A stretch of 64,000 nucleotides of DNA from Membranipora membranacea (GCA_914767715.1 OU612071.1:23929681-23993680), one strand, 5' to 3'; positions 13,779-25,181 are shown, counted from the first letter of the stretch. Numbers and translations: made by a program. Notes: generated by a model not told the origin, from the letters alone.

Positions 13779-14187
13779 GAAATGAAAATTATGAATTATG
13801 TCAAATAATTGCCATGTATCTAAAGGTGCTACAAATGTTTTTAGGGGATTTATTAATTCCAGTTTTCGATATTGGATTGTATGAAAATAAGTACCTTGCT
13901 CACTACAAGGTCAATAACTTTCATCAAATGAAAAGTTTGTTTTGACATGAATGCTGAGAAGAGATATAATGATTCAGCTCAAGTGGTTGAATCTGTTTGA
14001 AATAGCACAATACTCTTCACATCAGATGGTATTAGTGATACAATTGATACCATCACTGTTAAAAATAAAATTTGTGAACCTTCTTGACCTGGTATAGTAA
14101 TCAGCTGCAGTTTTTAAAATCTTATGGACTAAAAACTAACCTCCATGTTATGCCTGTGCGGCATTTTTCAAGAATGATGGCATAGGT

Positions 14188-14487
14188 TTAGGAATTATCT
14201 TTCATGCTCTCAGGAAAGTTGTCTTCAAGTTGTGTACTGGCCTTCTCCGTGGCATCGTTTACAACTCTAGTGCTGTTTGGGCAGCAAATAGGGAACCTCT
14301 CCATGAAGGCATCATTTCGCTGCTTTAGAATGTAGAAGTTGGTGAAAAAAGGTTCTGGCTGATGATATCCAACAATACAAGTTGATATTGCTGGTGGTAT
14401 CTCTGACCATATCATTTTGTGACCTAGGTTGACCTTAGCAGTGTTAGTTCTCATCCATCGTATAACTCGCAGATACACGTCCTCTAC
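14188..14487 (-). pseudogene. Exon-like ORF, possible transposon-associated DUF3987-like fragment
   Basis: The open frame reads leftward and ends with a stop at its left edge. A segment with GYHQPEPFFTNFY followed by RNDAFMERFPICCPN resembles, by eye only, the part of DUF3987-type proteins where a Q-P motif is followed by a DGF/LDRF motif. Those proteins are common passengers of invertebrate mobile elements. The frame has no start codon context and no confirmed neighbouring exons. The family assignment is a guess. Confidence 0.3.
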
Positions 14488-14496
14488 AAGGGGATG

Positions 14497-14520
14497 TGTG
14501 TGTGTGTGTGTGTGTGTGTT
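14497..14520. repeat. GT dinucleotide microsatellite
   Basis: An uninterrupted TG/GT run lies next to the preceding fragment. Confidence 0.9.
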
Positions 14521-15079
14521 TCACTGAATGTAATCAAACTTTTCTACTCTGAATGAAACTACAAGGTAAATTGATATCAATCACCAACTTGTGTATAATG
14601 AGAAATAATCGATTTGAGAAGTATATGTTCATAATACTCATGTGTAAGAGTACCCGAAGCCAATGCATATTGAATTCTTTGCCAGATAAACTGCCAATAG
14701 TGGCTACAGCCTCTAGCAGTGTACCATTACACTGGTCAGTCGGTGAGAATTGTCCCTCTAGGGTTTCGAAATATAGCTGGCAGATTTGTAAAGGCATACT
14801 GTTTTTACCTCGGAAATAATGCTTGAAATTCCACCGCTTTATCATAATCACTGATAGTATGTATCACATTTTCGCCCTTTGATGACTCTGCATGCGTAGG
14901 CTTAGGACTTGGTGACTTTGGTTCAGTCTTAGTTGCCTTGTTGATGTGGATGCTAATGTCAGGCAGACTCTCACTATTAGATCCTGCATCAGATCGGTTA
15001 AATTCTTACCGATTTCCTGTAATGGACATATACCAGTATTAACAATATATACAGGGAGTGTGTATACTTCTACCATGTG

Positions 15080-16636
15080 TCACCGCTGGTCATTATGACA
15101 CTTAATCTCACCAAGTAGCAAACCACATAAAAGCATAAACATAGTCAAATTAACAATCAAACCAATTTTAACTTTGTATTGATTTCAGTTGATGTTTCTG
15201 ATAAACAATCCTAGGCTGTCAAACACCCTTGTCTGTCCATCGGCAGAATTTACGTTGGACCCTGCAATCTAATGTTGACCCTCTTGAGTTGATTGAAGAA
15301 TTTATGCAACATTTCGTTCAATATCACCTGTCATAAACCAGTCTTCCTGCTTAAGTATATATAGTGAACCCTCCGCTTTGCCTGAATACTGTCTGTAACT
15401 GCATAGTCCGAGTTATCTGTTTAATTTTTCCTGCTCAAAGGAATCCATCAGATTCACCAAGAGTTGTCTTCCCTGTCCATAAAGGAGGACAACTCCATGT
15501 TTTTCTTTGGATAAAATACATTTCAGGATGCATTCAATTTATGCTTTCGAAGACTTCGCATTAGCCCTAAATATTTGTTCAACTTTCGATTGTTTTTCAT
15601 AAAATTGATACCAACCTTTTTCAGTTTTTTCAACGGTATTTTCTTCCTTTGAGTGACTCTGTCAGGAGATTTGAAGCTCTTCTAGCTGATATCATAAATT
15701 TGGCCTATCTCAACACATTTGTAGTTTCCTTTTTTTATCAGTTGTATATCTCCTCTGATAGAAAGCCAAGTAACAAATTTGAAGCTCGTAATAACCCTCT
15801 CCTCTAGTGAGGTTCCTGGTAGAAGAAGATGATTTCCGCTTCTGTTGCATTTGTGTGTAAGCCGAGGGTACATCTCACTTATTTATTTATGATTTTTAAG
15901 CATGAAATTGTCATCCGAGATCAACTCGGCTAAAGAACCAGGCAATGATAATTCATATTAGTTGGCCGCACATAGAACCTCAGAGGGGATAGCGCTGACA
16001 GAAGGTTTCTAAGCGGCTTCATTTTTTCTGTGTAGCAGGCGTTACGTGCTAGCAAACACCATTAGCACACATTACTATTTCCAAGCGTTCACACACAATT
16101 TGATAACTTACTCCATAATGGCTCAGTTAAATCAACACTTCACTGAGATATGCCTGTCTCTGAATTATCAGGTGGTGCTTACAGTACATCTCCACCAGTG
16201 TTGGTACTATAATGACAACTCACCTAGTTTTGGTTCATCATTTTCCTACAACATCTTGAAATTGGAAAACTATGAGTTAATTTCTTCCACTGTCTTCTGC
16301 TAATGGCATCAGTGAGTTGATATGTAGCTCGGCCAGCGTAACCAGTTTTGATATGGTTTTACTGTTGCAGTGGTAGTTGAAACCAAGGTCAATTGTGTTT
16401 TTCCATGTATGCTACAGCACTTCATACATAACACCAAATAGCTAGGTTTGCATCTTTTGAATATAATATACCTATTGGATTATAACACTCTTTGCCTTTG
16501 GTAGATCACAATAGTCTGCATCTATTTGCATTGTATCTCAGGTTGTCTCAAATTGACTGGCTGCATACGTCTCCAGATCGCGTCGCTAACGTCGTGGACT
16601 AACCCACGGACAGTAGATGCCCCGAGTCAGTAATGC
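15080..16636. other. Stretch without supported genes
   Basis: One leftward frame at 15682-15873 looks mildly protein-like (it contains LEERVITSFKFVTW) but lacks supporting splice sites or a known motif. Otherwise nothing was recognised. Confidence 0.4.
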
Positions 16637-17090
16637 TTATGAATGGTCTCGTAGTTTGCTCCTGTTGTCAGGTGCCTTTGGATTTAGAACTACAACACTA
16701 ATGTTCTTCATCCGCTTCTCCCGAGTTCTGGCCAACATTTCATGTACTTCCTTGCTCTCTGGTGCAGTCTGGACATATTTTATCTCTGTCTCAGCAGCTG
16801 CATCACTAGGAACCTAAACATATAGCCACATATTGATTGACTTCAGTGTTGCAATACGATTGTTGTGTAGCAGTGCTATTACATTGCACTAAGATTCTGA
16901 TTCAGTTTACCCAATTACGACAGTGTGTGAGAAACTAGCTTTTTGTATATTGACGAGAGATAACAGATATAATTTGCTGTACCTTGCTTCTTTTCATAGG
17001 GAATGGCGGTGGAATAGCTTCTGCAGCAGCACTTGAAGTAATCATTGGCCTTTTCTTGGCTGTTGTGTATTTCTGCCTCATCACTAGTAC
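16637..17090 (-). CDS. Two 3' exons of an unrecognised gene
   Basis: Exon 16983 to about 17090 ends AGCAAG with a GT donor and joins in phase 0 to exon 16813-16637, which has a TTTAG acceptor and a stop at 16639-16637. The joined frame encodes an alanine/proline stretch (SSAAAEAIPPPFPMKRSK) followed by a charged helix-like tail with ARTREKRMKN. The clean splice pair suggests a genuine gene end. No domain is recognised. A degraded DUF4806 exon lies directly to the right, so the exons could instead be part of that transposon copy. Confidence 0.4.
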
Positions 17091-17104
17091 CTCAGGGCTC
17101 ACTA

Positions 17105-17580
17105 GGTTCTATCGATATTTTTGAAATTTTGTTTGAGCTTCATCCGCCAAAGGCATTCGTCTGCTGATTTCCCGCCAATGGTTTTGATATATCTCATCTA
17201 AAAATGCAGAAACAGGAACTATTATACTGAACTAAGTGCCTGCAAGGGACCTACCGACACTTCTAGATCTGATGGAACAAGTGACATTGTAAGAATTTGT
17301 AGAGCCTCTCAGTGCCCACAATTAGTTAACTTCTCATATTATTGGAAGATGATCAAATCGGTTATGGAGAATCATTTCCGCACTTTTCCCGACAGCTTTG
17401 CAAATCTAAAAAGAGGGACATAGACTACCATCAGTTAATGCCATATTGACCCCCATTCACTTCTTAGTTCATGGCATTATTGGGCATCTGTTTTTGAAAT
17501 TCCTCAAGTACTTAAAATTCTGTTTCGCTTTGATTTTTCAGCAACCAGTTCACCCTCGAAGCATTCAAATCAAGCCACAC
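17105..17580 (-). pseudogene. Degraded copy of the DUF4806 transposon gene (exon plus intron)
   Basis: Leftward, 17205-17110 encodes YIKTIGGKSADEC, almost the same as the exon at 41797-41956, but it soon runs into a stop. The DNA to its right matches the intron preceding that exon in the 41.5 kb copy, including the block with the AGTGCCTGCAAGGGACC sequence. Conservation of intron as well as exon shows a DNA-level element copy, not a processed transcript. The orientation is opposite to the intact copy. Confidence 0.65.
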
Positions 17581-17599
17581 TTTCCAAAGGGTTGAGAAG

Positions 17600-19360
17600 A
17601 TAGTCATTTAACTCAGGCCTAGTTTCTGATGTGCTGTAAATACTTAGAACCCGACCTAGAAAATAAACAAACCTCGTGGTATAGACTCTCTCTCGTTCCT
17701 GAAAATCAGTTACCTCTACTAAGTTGGAATCTGAAAACTTTTAATACTGATCTATGATCGTAGGTACATTTGACTGAGAAATAAAAATTATATAACCACG
17801 ATATGATCATGATAACAGTGATAAAAGCTGTCCAGGGGACCTCCGACCGACTGACTGATCCTGTTAATGGCAGACAGTATATAGGAGGTTATATGTGCAG
17901 CCCTAAACACTACAGGCTGAGATTTTGTGGACATATAACCCCACCAATGACTTCCCTCAAGTCTTTCAAATTTTTGCCTTACCTCCTTTTCGTTGCAGGC
18001 TTTTCATTATTTCTGTTTCTACAATAGATGAGCACCTTCCCTTTTTTGCGCTTATGAACCACCCAGAATCCTGTAATCATGCAGAGGTACACCTTTGTAG
18101 AAACTCGAGCTCCTGCTTCATAATTTGATACCTTTTGGTAAGTTTCGCAGTTTGCGGATCCAACCGTTTGAAGGGATTTTGGTTGTTCTTTTTTCAAGTT
18201 TTGTAAGAAGCTCTTTGTCGCTGTCTTCAGCTGTTGTTCCCTGATCCTCTGTATACAAAACAGAATAAGAGAATGTATTAGCTCACCTCAGAATTAAGTG
18301 TGCGTCTCATAGCAAAGCTGGTCCATTCCTCTTTCCCTTATATTTATTTTACACTTTTTCACAATACTTTGTCTCTCCTCGATATGAAATATATAGATAA
18401 CTATCCAACCCGAAATATCTCAGTCATCTTCCTCTAACAACTGAAGTGAAATCTCCCTCTGGTCTGTAACTTTATGTAGTGTCTCTTTGCTCAGCTTCAT
18501 GGTTGCGTTCAAAGGTGGATGAGCTGCTGCTATCACCTTTCCCATTTGGGTTATGTATTCTCATCTCCCCGCCAATGTACAGAGACTGCAGATCCAAGCC
18601 AATCAAGGAATTCCGGGTCAAGAGCATATGTTCTATTTGTGGCCCCAAATATATGCATAAACTGACCAGAACTTGCAATGCATTAAGCATGACATGATCC
18701 TCAGCGGACACATTTTTGTTCAGCATGATACAGTATTTTAATGGATAAGTTATTTATTGTTTCTACATTTCCGGTATGGCCGGTATCCTACGTTTAAAGC
18801 ATAACTGCTCACTTGCTTCACAGGTAGACACCCTCAAACCTCGCATTTGTACCTGCCATGTGGTGGCTTGTAGTCTGTGCAATCTGTGCATCGCCCCCTC
18901 TCTTGATCCCTTCGATCTTTCATCTGTCAAATATAAATTAATTTGAAGTTTGCAGACTCAGACACTTACTATGTAAACCATGAGATAGGTTTTATATAAA
19001 GGCATTAAAGCATTACACCACCAGTAATACCTTCATAGTTAGTGAATGTTAATCTTAGCTTACTTTTATACATGAGCCGACAGTCACAAGAATTACACAC
19101 ATATAATAAACAAACATCGATGGAAAAATCAGACAAGGTTATCAAAATAACAAAGCTTTAAACATTTCGGCAAAAATAAATTAAAATGACATTTATGAAC
19201 TAACTATAATATTCAGTAAGTAGTTTACAAACTTCATGAATTTCCATGTGCAACATCACTTTCGTAGATAAAATAATGCATCGAAGATTAGAGTGGGTTT
19301 ATGTTGACAACTCCCAATCGCCAGATGTGTAAGTATCGCATGACATGGTTGTTACTCACC
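17600..19360 (-). other. Scattered exon-like fragments, low support
   Basis: Possible leftward exons lie near 18251-18137 (acceptor GTATACAG, two frames open) and 18726-18472 (contains LNALQVLVSLCIYLGPQIEH), with a small cysteine-containing segment near 18925-18830. None is joined by agreeing phases and none matches a family I know. They may be remains of a larger transposon. Confidence 0.25.
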
Positions 19361-19370
19361 GAATTGAAGA

Positions 19371-19518
19371 CTCCTGCAGTGTTTTTCCCTCGGACAGTCA
19401 GAGGTAGCTTAGCCAGGATATCTTCCTCGTCTGTCGTTTTAAGCTTACTTCTCAGCTGTACGATTGGTATAATTACCAAATCCCCATCCATAGTCATGAA
19501 CACACAAAGGGTGTCCTC
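19371..19518 (-). CDS. Single unassigned exon
   Basis: The segment has an acceptor (CTGACAG) and a good donor (TCG followed by GTGAGTAA). It encodes a hydrophobic-then-acidic stretch including VFMTMDGDLVIIPIVQLRSK and TTDEEDILAKLPLTVRGK. It looks like real protein sequence. No neighbouring exon was connected and no domain is recognised. The longer plus-strand frame across it is considered a shadow. Confidence 0.35.
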
Positions 19519-21429
19519 CAGATTATTGAGGCTCTGTCAGTTGCATCAGTCTCTTTGGATACTGCTGACTAGTCTGGACAAGACAACAGTCCCGGATAGT
19601 GAATTGTTTAAAGATGGATTTGCCTGCAGTGTCAATTTCCATGTCAATCAACAAGCATTGAGGTTGAAGAATTTGGTCATGTGCTGATGGCTTAGCAGGT
19701 TGTTTATGTGAGTTAGACTAGGATGCTGGCCATGTGATATTAATAAGAGACAAAAGCTGGTTCTGTTTCCCAGTGGATTTATATTCTCTGTTCAATGTTG
19801 TCCTAGTAATCATTATTCTTGCCTTAGCTTTCATCGACAGGCATCAATTTCTCGTAGTGCATGAATTTAATACGCAAACAAGCGAATAAGGTTGGCCTAT
19901 CACAGGCGAGACATAACTGCTACATCAAAGTATTTGTAAAAGTAATAAGGGCAAAGGGATATCAGAACGTTTACGATAATTGAGGTAGTAAGCTGTTGTA
20001 TATTTATGACGCAACCTTTTCGATATTATTAGATTAAGAGTATATGTCTGTCACTGAGCAGTGACTAAGGTCTCAAATTGTTAATAATCAGGTCTGAACA
20101 TCATCTACCTTTGCTCTCTCCCCATCCAACCACTCCATATATAGTGTGTGCAGAGAGAGTAACAACTGCCACACCTCACCAATATCCTTAAAATCTTTCA
20201 CTGCAGCCATGATTAGGATTTTATGTGATGGTTTCAAAGGAATCAAATATATCTCTGAGTATATCAAGCTCCTTCAGATCTGCCATGAGAATTTGTAGAA
20301 TTTCACCCATGGCAGTACAGAGTAGGTGTGCTGCACATCGGGAGATTTAGTTTAAAGTCCAACAGATGTCGATAGGTTTATTGATGGTTATTTTATTGTA
20401 CTATGCTATAGACACCATAGACACAGTGAAAACTGTAATGACTTAATAGTTATGGGATAAAATATGATAATCAAACATTAAGTGATTGTCAGCATTACAG
20501 TATAAATTGACAGGTTAAAATGGCAATGAAAATGTAACAATTATGTTAAAAACAAATAATGATCAAATAATCATGAATGCAAGCATGAGGTGAATTGTTC
20601 TTAAGTTGTCAAACTAGATAGAAGGAAAATAATACCTTGTTCGCCTTCTCCGGTGATATGCAATAAAGGTTGAGTTTAATAACAGAAGTAGATTGGTTAG
20701 TATAAAATCTCAGTCGTCTGATTTAGTTGAGACTAGTAATTTAGACTAAATGTCTTCAGAGTAACAGATTAGGCAGCTTGATTGAGCGATGCCTTGACTT
20801 AGAATGACCAATAGCAAAAATGTTGTAGAACTGAAGGATTCTAGCAGTAAATAACACTGAATCATAATTATTGCAAAATAAGTATTTATAACAAAGAAAG
20901 TAAAATGTTGCTGTCAAAAACGGCAGCCACAAAACCAACGGAAGCTTGATTAACCTATACCAGGACATTGATGTGACAATTGATGCTGAAATCATCTTGT
21001 TTGTTTTGATAATAATTTGCTATGCGCTAGAACTAAACTAAGGGATGATTATGGTGTGACTAAATAAAACATGACCTAGTGATGGGTAATAAAACAAGGA
21101 CAATGATATTTTCAATCTTACAGTAAGTCACATTCCTTGCTATATACCAAGGACAACATGATGGTCATTTTCTCCCGGAGCAACAATACATCTTGGTCTT
21201 TGTTATTGATCAGATGATCTTTGCAGATATCTGGGTCTTCGTTTCTTGCCTCCAACATGCGAGGTGTATTTTTCTCTAATTAGAACGCTCTTAAAATCTT
21301 CACAGTGTTGTTTGAATAACCTTTCTCTTGAAAAAGTCAAATGAAGTAAAGAATTGAAAACCCAAAACAAAGCGCAGATTTGATGAATGGCTCTGAGCAT
21401 GCTAAATATGTACATACAATAAGTATTTC

Positions 21430-21700
21430 AATAGCTACCCTGTTGGATGGTTTTGATGTATCTTATCTACAAATGCAGACAAGAATTAAAAAACAATCAG
21501 GGACTTTTCTATATCTGATGTAACAAAAGTGGCATCGTAACAGTTTGTCAAGCTATCAGCCCCCAAAATTAGTTCCTAACTTTTCGCAGCAGCTTGCTTT
21601 TGCCATATTTGTTTCCATTTACTGCTAATTGAGCTAAAACATGGCATGATTATGCATCTCTTTTTGAAATTTCTAGCACTTTCGCTTGGGACTAACCTTC
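21430..21700 (-). repeat. Relic of DUF4806-element intron/exon DNA
   Basis: The stretch resembles 17140-17500 and, in reverse complement, about 41480-41830 (GGTTTTGATGTATCTTATCT, then CTACAAATGCAGA and GATGTAACAA). It is more diverged than the other copies and has no open frame. Confidence 0.5.
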
Positions 21701-21846
21701 TAAATGTCGCAGTTGACAAAATCGCTGCAAATAATATTCAGTGTTCATTTTACCCCCCAACTGTCACGATAGCGCCCCGATACAAATAGTCCATAATACC
21801 ATCTTGACTGCTGTGATGTACATATCTTTATTAGTAGACTGCTTAC

Positions 21847-21969
21847 CATTGTCTAGCTGCAGAGTGCCTGATGGTCTGTGTGTATATCTCTTGTAAGTTT
21901 TATTCCCTCTGTGTTCATGTATGCTGATCAGATAATAGAGCCTTCCTTTTCTCTTTTCCACATTCAGAC
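21847..21969 (-). CDS. Single phase 1-1 exon, unrecognised
   Basis: The 41-codon exon has a GTGCAG acceptor and an AATG/GTAAGC donor. It encodes a basic stretch including EKRKGRLYYLISIHEHRG and YKRYTHRPSGTLQLDN. It is open throughout and looks coding. It sits 150 bases from hAT-like sequence, so it may belong to a mobile element; no domain is recognised. Confidence 0.35.
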
Positions 21970-22009
21970 CTGCACAAGTACAATTTGGAGATAGTTACAT
22001 GAACGAATG

Positions 22010-22190
22010 TTTGATTGAGTTTAATATTCAGGAGCAGTTCCATGTGGACAAGGCATTAGTCTGACGAACTTGGTTTGAGGCACATCACCATCACATATTC
22101 TGAACAAGATTGACAGTCCTTTTTCTGCACCATGATCATTGCTGTCATTAATCATCAATGTGAACGGATGTATCCGCATAGTCTCGATAA
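22010..22190 (-). pseudogene. hAT-like transposase fragment
   Basis: Leftward the frame contains FTLMINDSNDHGAEK, then LFRICDGDVPQTKF and CPHGTAPEY before a stop. This resembles the start of the hAT RNase H-like domain, where a D-E-S-(N/T)-D-R-G motif carries the first catalytic aspartate. Here D-E is replaced by N-D, so activity would be doubtful. A diverged direct repeat of part of this stretch lies at about 23179-23345. The assignment is by motif only. Confidence 0.4.
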
Positions 22191-23178
22191 AACTCAAAAT
22201 TTACTCTTCGCCAATTGTATTAACTATGTGGGGACAGGCTGGCTGTGCAAGTCATCTTTAATTTCCACTTCTCCTCAAAATTCTCCTGTAATTTCGGCCT
22301 GGTTGTGCCGTTTGTGCGATGCTGGAAAGCCTAAATACAATATCAACAAATGAGAGCTGCACTGACACAAGCCCTGTAGCCGACACTCATTACGACTCCT
22401 TGTCTGGTCAGTGATGATCAGGATATGACATGTCAGTATTGTTCACAGCAATATATGGGTACCTCACCTGTTACATATTGATTTAACTCTGTTCAGTTAA
22501 TTTATCAGTTCCTGTAAATAGGTAGTAAATAATCATGCATCACTTGGCACGCAAGATCAATTTGGGAGCCATATGAAGTTAATAAAAATGCATCAGATTT
22601 TGCTTAATATTGTTACACATTATCCTTATTGAATCTGATTAGCTCAAGATGACAATCGCTCTTAGGTTAAGACACAAAAAACTGTGTGTTTATTCCATTA
22701 ACCAACATCTGACCCTGAATTTGCCCATAATAGCCATGTCTAGTTTTCAGTTTAATTTCTTCATCAAAATATAAGGCACATCTTTCAGTTCGGTTGAAGG
22801 GCATTTTATCTCAGCAATCACACAAAACTAGATTGGGTTGCATGATCAATGACAAGCCCACAATCTCCGATGCTGATACCAGAGTACCCATCGCCACTCA
22901 TCACAGAGACCAGCTTATCCACAGCAGAAGCTCCTAAATCTCTTCCTCAGAGAATTTGTGGCAGATGATCAGGTGGTGTTGGCTCTACAAATGTCCTCAC
23001 CAGATTTGAGCAGTCTTAATTTGGATTTGTTTAGCGACTCTTTTTTTTTTATGTATACCTAATAAATGTTGAAGGCAGTTAACCTTCCCTTTCTCAGCTG
23101 GGACCAGAGTGGATTTTTTCCTTGACCGATGGTTTTTGCTTCTAGCACCCTTATATCCTCAGGGCACAAGTTGACAAA

Positions 23179-23345
23179 TGGTTGATTGAGATGAATATTC
23201 CAGGAACAGTTCAATCTGGACAAGGCATTAGTCTGAAGAACTTGGTTTGAGGCACATCACCATCACACATTCTCAACATGTATTAACTATTTGGTTACAC
23301 TTTGAGGCTGAGCAAGTCAGCTTTCCTTTCCGCTTCACCTCAAAA
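23179..23345 (-). repeat. Diverged second copy of the hAT-like fragment
   Basis: It shares long stretches with about 22010-22110, including the GACAAGGCATTAGTCTGA block and the following CACATCACCATCACA block. The reading frame is broken. Confidence 0.5.
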
Positions 23346-23483
23346 AAGTGGGAGTACCTTTTACAATATAATATTTCAACCAAAGACCGGATCATTCGCA
23401 CCAATAACTTTCTCCAATATTTTTGAATGAAAATTGCATGCGGGTTATTTAGTAATTCTTTATTTAGGTCCAGCTCCCTTTAA

Positions 23484-23965
23484 AGGGATAATACACTTCT
23501 GATCTCTGTTTGGCAGCCAATGGAGCACAGAAAAATGTATGTACATACAAAAACTCCTTATTTGTAATTCAAAACCCCTTGTTCTGCTCAAATGTGCAGC
23601 CCAGCTTAACACTTTTACTACCATAACCGGATATGGTAATAAAAGTGTTAAGCTGGGCTGTTAGAAAATAACAAGCTAAAGTCAAAAGGTCATCCTTATT
23701 GCACATGCGCACTTTGAGTATCTGGACAATTGAAACACTAACCAAGAGGTAGGAGCACACAACCGCTCACAAAATCAGCTTTTTTCAGATCACAAGCAAT
23801 TCTGTTAGTTGTCTTATTTCTTGTTGGAGATGCACAACTACAATTTAGAATGCACATTTGAGCAGAACAAGGGGTTTTGAATTACAAATAAGGAGTTTTT
23901 GTATGTACATACATTTTTCTGTGCTCCATTGGCTGCCAAACAGAGATCAGAAGTGTATTATCCCT
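23484..23965. mobile_element. TTAA-flanked foldback MITE with nested hairpin
   Basis: Arms at 23484-23598 and 23851-23965 are nearly perfect 115-base inverted repeats beginning AGGGATAATACACTTCTGAT. TTAA is present directly outside each end (23480-23483 and 23966-23969), the signature of piggyBac-type insertion, although the tips are not the usual CCC. Next to the left arm a second hairpin (23597-23617 with 23640-23660, 21 bases each) lies inside the spacer. No coding sequence is present. Confidence 0.85.
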
Positions 23966-24127
23966 TTAAATAGTATCCAATAAAAATTAAAAAAGGATAA
24001 TATACATAGCAAACCCAAACGATCAAGTGTGACACAATCATGACACAGCATCTAAATAATAAATAATAACATGCAGATAATACAAACTCATCTTAGCAAA
24101 GGTGCACTTGTTTACCGGTGTCTTTGA

Positions 24128-24133
24128 TTTTAT
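24128..24133 (-). terminator. Poly(A) signal AATAAA downstream of rep
   Basis: AATAAA on the minus strand lies about 42 bases after the Rep stop codon, a usual distance for a transcript end. Use of the signal is inferred. Confidence 0.45.
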
Positions 24134-24145
24134 TCTCTTTCGGGT

Positions 24146-24173
24146 ATTGAGCAGACTCTTCTCATTGCTCAAT
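24146..24173. other. Stem-loop directly after rep stop
   Basis: ATTGAGCA pairs with TGCTCAAT across a 12-base loop, touching the Rep stop codon. It may be a second intergenic hairpin of the viral genome or part of transcript 3'-end formation; either role is inferred. Confidence 0.5.
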
Positions 24174-24174
24174 C

Positions 24175-25065
24175 CTACGCTCTGACAGAACTCGACACGG
24201 GAATAATGTTGTTTGTGGTTGACGTCGCAGAATATAAGGCCGTAATCATATCTACATAACTATATGACTTCGAATATTTGTTACCTGATCTGGCAACACC
24301 CGTGTAAACAAGACACAACTTGTAGCCTCCTTTCACTGTACTCGGTATGGGTGTCTGTCTGCTAACTTTAGTAGTTCCGTACTTGACCCAACCATAAAAG
24401 TCATCCATGATTACTAGGTCCTCTCCTTCATAACCGTCCCACCAGGGTCCTCTAGGTTTGTAGTATGTGCTTTCTGGGAAGTATCTTTTGCTCAAACTGG
24501 CAGCAAATCTGCTTTTTCCACATCCGGTTTGTCCATGGATCACAAGGAGTATCGTCTTCCTCTCTCTCTTAGCTGATTCCTTGAGTATGGAATTGTATTC
24601 ACGGATTCCTCTTTGATACGTGATGAAGCTAGTGGGATGTTCAGAAGCAACTTCTTGGACTGTTTTTCCTTCCTCAAGGCTGGCTGCAACTGCATGCAAG
24701 TCTGTTCTTTCTCCTTGTCTTGTGCCCTGTCCATATTCTTTGAAGTTGCCTTCTTTGGAACAATACTCTCTGCTTTGTGCAGGGTTACCCCTGGCTCTCT
24801 CCAAATGTGGAGTGGCGAAAACGAACATATCACAAACTTGACTGAATCTTTTCACTGCTGTCAGTTCAACGTAGCCCAATAAATGAGGCGTCCCTTCTTT
24901 GCCTTTTTCAACGCCAACGATGAGGTACTTGGCCTCTCCAGGGTAAAGAAGTCCAATCTGTTCATACTGCTCAGTAGTATAATTGTTAATAGTGAAGCAC
25001 CACCGTATACAAGCTGTATCCTGTTTAGCTTTAGGCATCTCTGCACAACTGATTTTATTCTGCAT
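24175..25065 (-). CDS. rep: Endogenous CRESS-DNA virus replication-associated protein (Rep)
   Basis: The frame is open for 296 codons, near the usual circovirus-like Rep length. The order of motifs is right: rolling-circle motif I CFTINNY near residue 28, motif II HLLGYVEL (usual HLQG, with Q replaced by L), motif III YCSKEG with the catalytic tyrosine, then helicase Walker A GQTGCGKS and Walker B VIMDDFYGW. Rep nicks and rejoins the viral origin and unwinds DNA. After Walker B, about 24335-24378 reads less like the family than another frame does, before the usual VKGG region resumes. This suggests two compensating indels, and the C-terminus after it is atypical. The start may be the first ATG or the one 27 bases in (25038). 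No capsid gene is seen on either side. An old viral copy, open but probably impaired. Confidence 0.9.
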   Translation of the reverse strand: MQNKISCAEMPKAKQDTACIRWCFTINNYTTEQYEQIGLLYPGEAKYLIVGVEKGKEGTPHLLGYVELTAVKRFSQVCDMFVFATPHLERARGNPAQSREYCSKEGNFKEYGQGTRQGERTDLHAVAASLEEGKTVQEVASEHPTSFITYQRGIREYNSILKESAKRERKTILLVIHGQTGCGKSRFAASLSKRYFPESTYYKPRGPWWDGYEGEDLVIMDDFYGWVKYGTTKVSRQTPIPSTVKGGYKLCLVYTGVARSGNKYSKSYSYVDMITALYSATSTTNNIIPVSSSVRA

Positions 25066-25104
25066 TGCTCTCTCTCTCTCTCATATACTATTTTACAATG
25101 CATG

Positions 25105-25113
25105 CGGAATATA
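25105..25113 (-). promoter_or_regulatory. TATA-like element upstream of rep
   Basis: TTTATATTC on the minus strand lies about 40 bases before the first Rep ATG, between it and the origin hairpin. Function is inferred from position. Confidence 0.3.
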
Positions 25114-25122
25114 AACAAAGGT

Positions 25123-25181
25123 AGGTCCAAAGAGGTGCTGGTGAGTATTACCCAGCACCTCGGACCTTGGACCTCGGACCT
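25123..25181. other. CRESS-DNA virus replication origin with hairpin and iterons
   Basis: A perfect 10-bp stem (25132-25141 with 25152-25161) encloses a 10-base loop TGAGTATTAC. The loop holds GAGTATTAC (25143-25151), which fits the NANTATTAC consensus that Rep nicks. Directly to the right are three tandem 7-mers, CGGACCT, TGGACCT, CGGACCT (25161-25181); on the left an inverted copy of TGGACCT occupies 25123-25129. Such iterons are the Rep-binding sites of circoviruses and relatives. The nonamer is on the plus strand, opposite to rep, an arrangement more like geminiviruses than circoviruses. It lies 67 bases upstream of the Rep start. Confidence 0.9.

Noticed and set aside
19301-19687. 128-codon plus-strand frame
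   Set aside because: The minus strand here has an exon with good splice sites and protein-like composition; the plus frame has no recognisable content.
24175-25181. Viral segment as simple assembly contamination
   Set aside because: Composition and repeats run on smoothly on both sides and no junction artefact is visible, but this cannot be excluded without reads.
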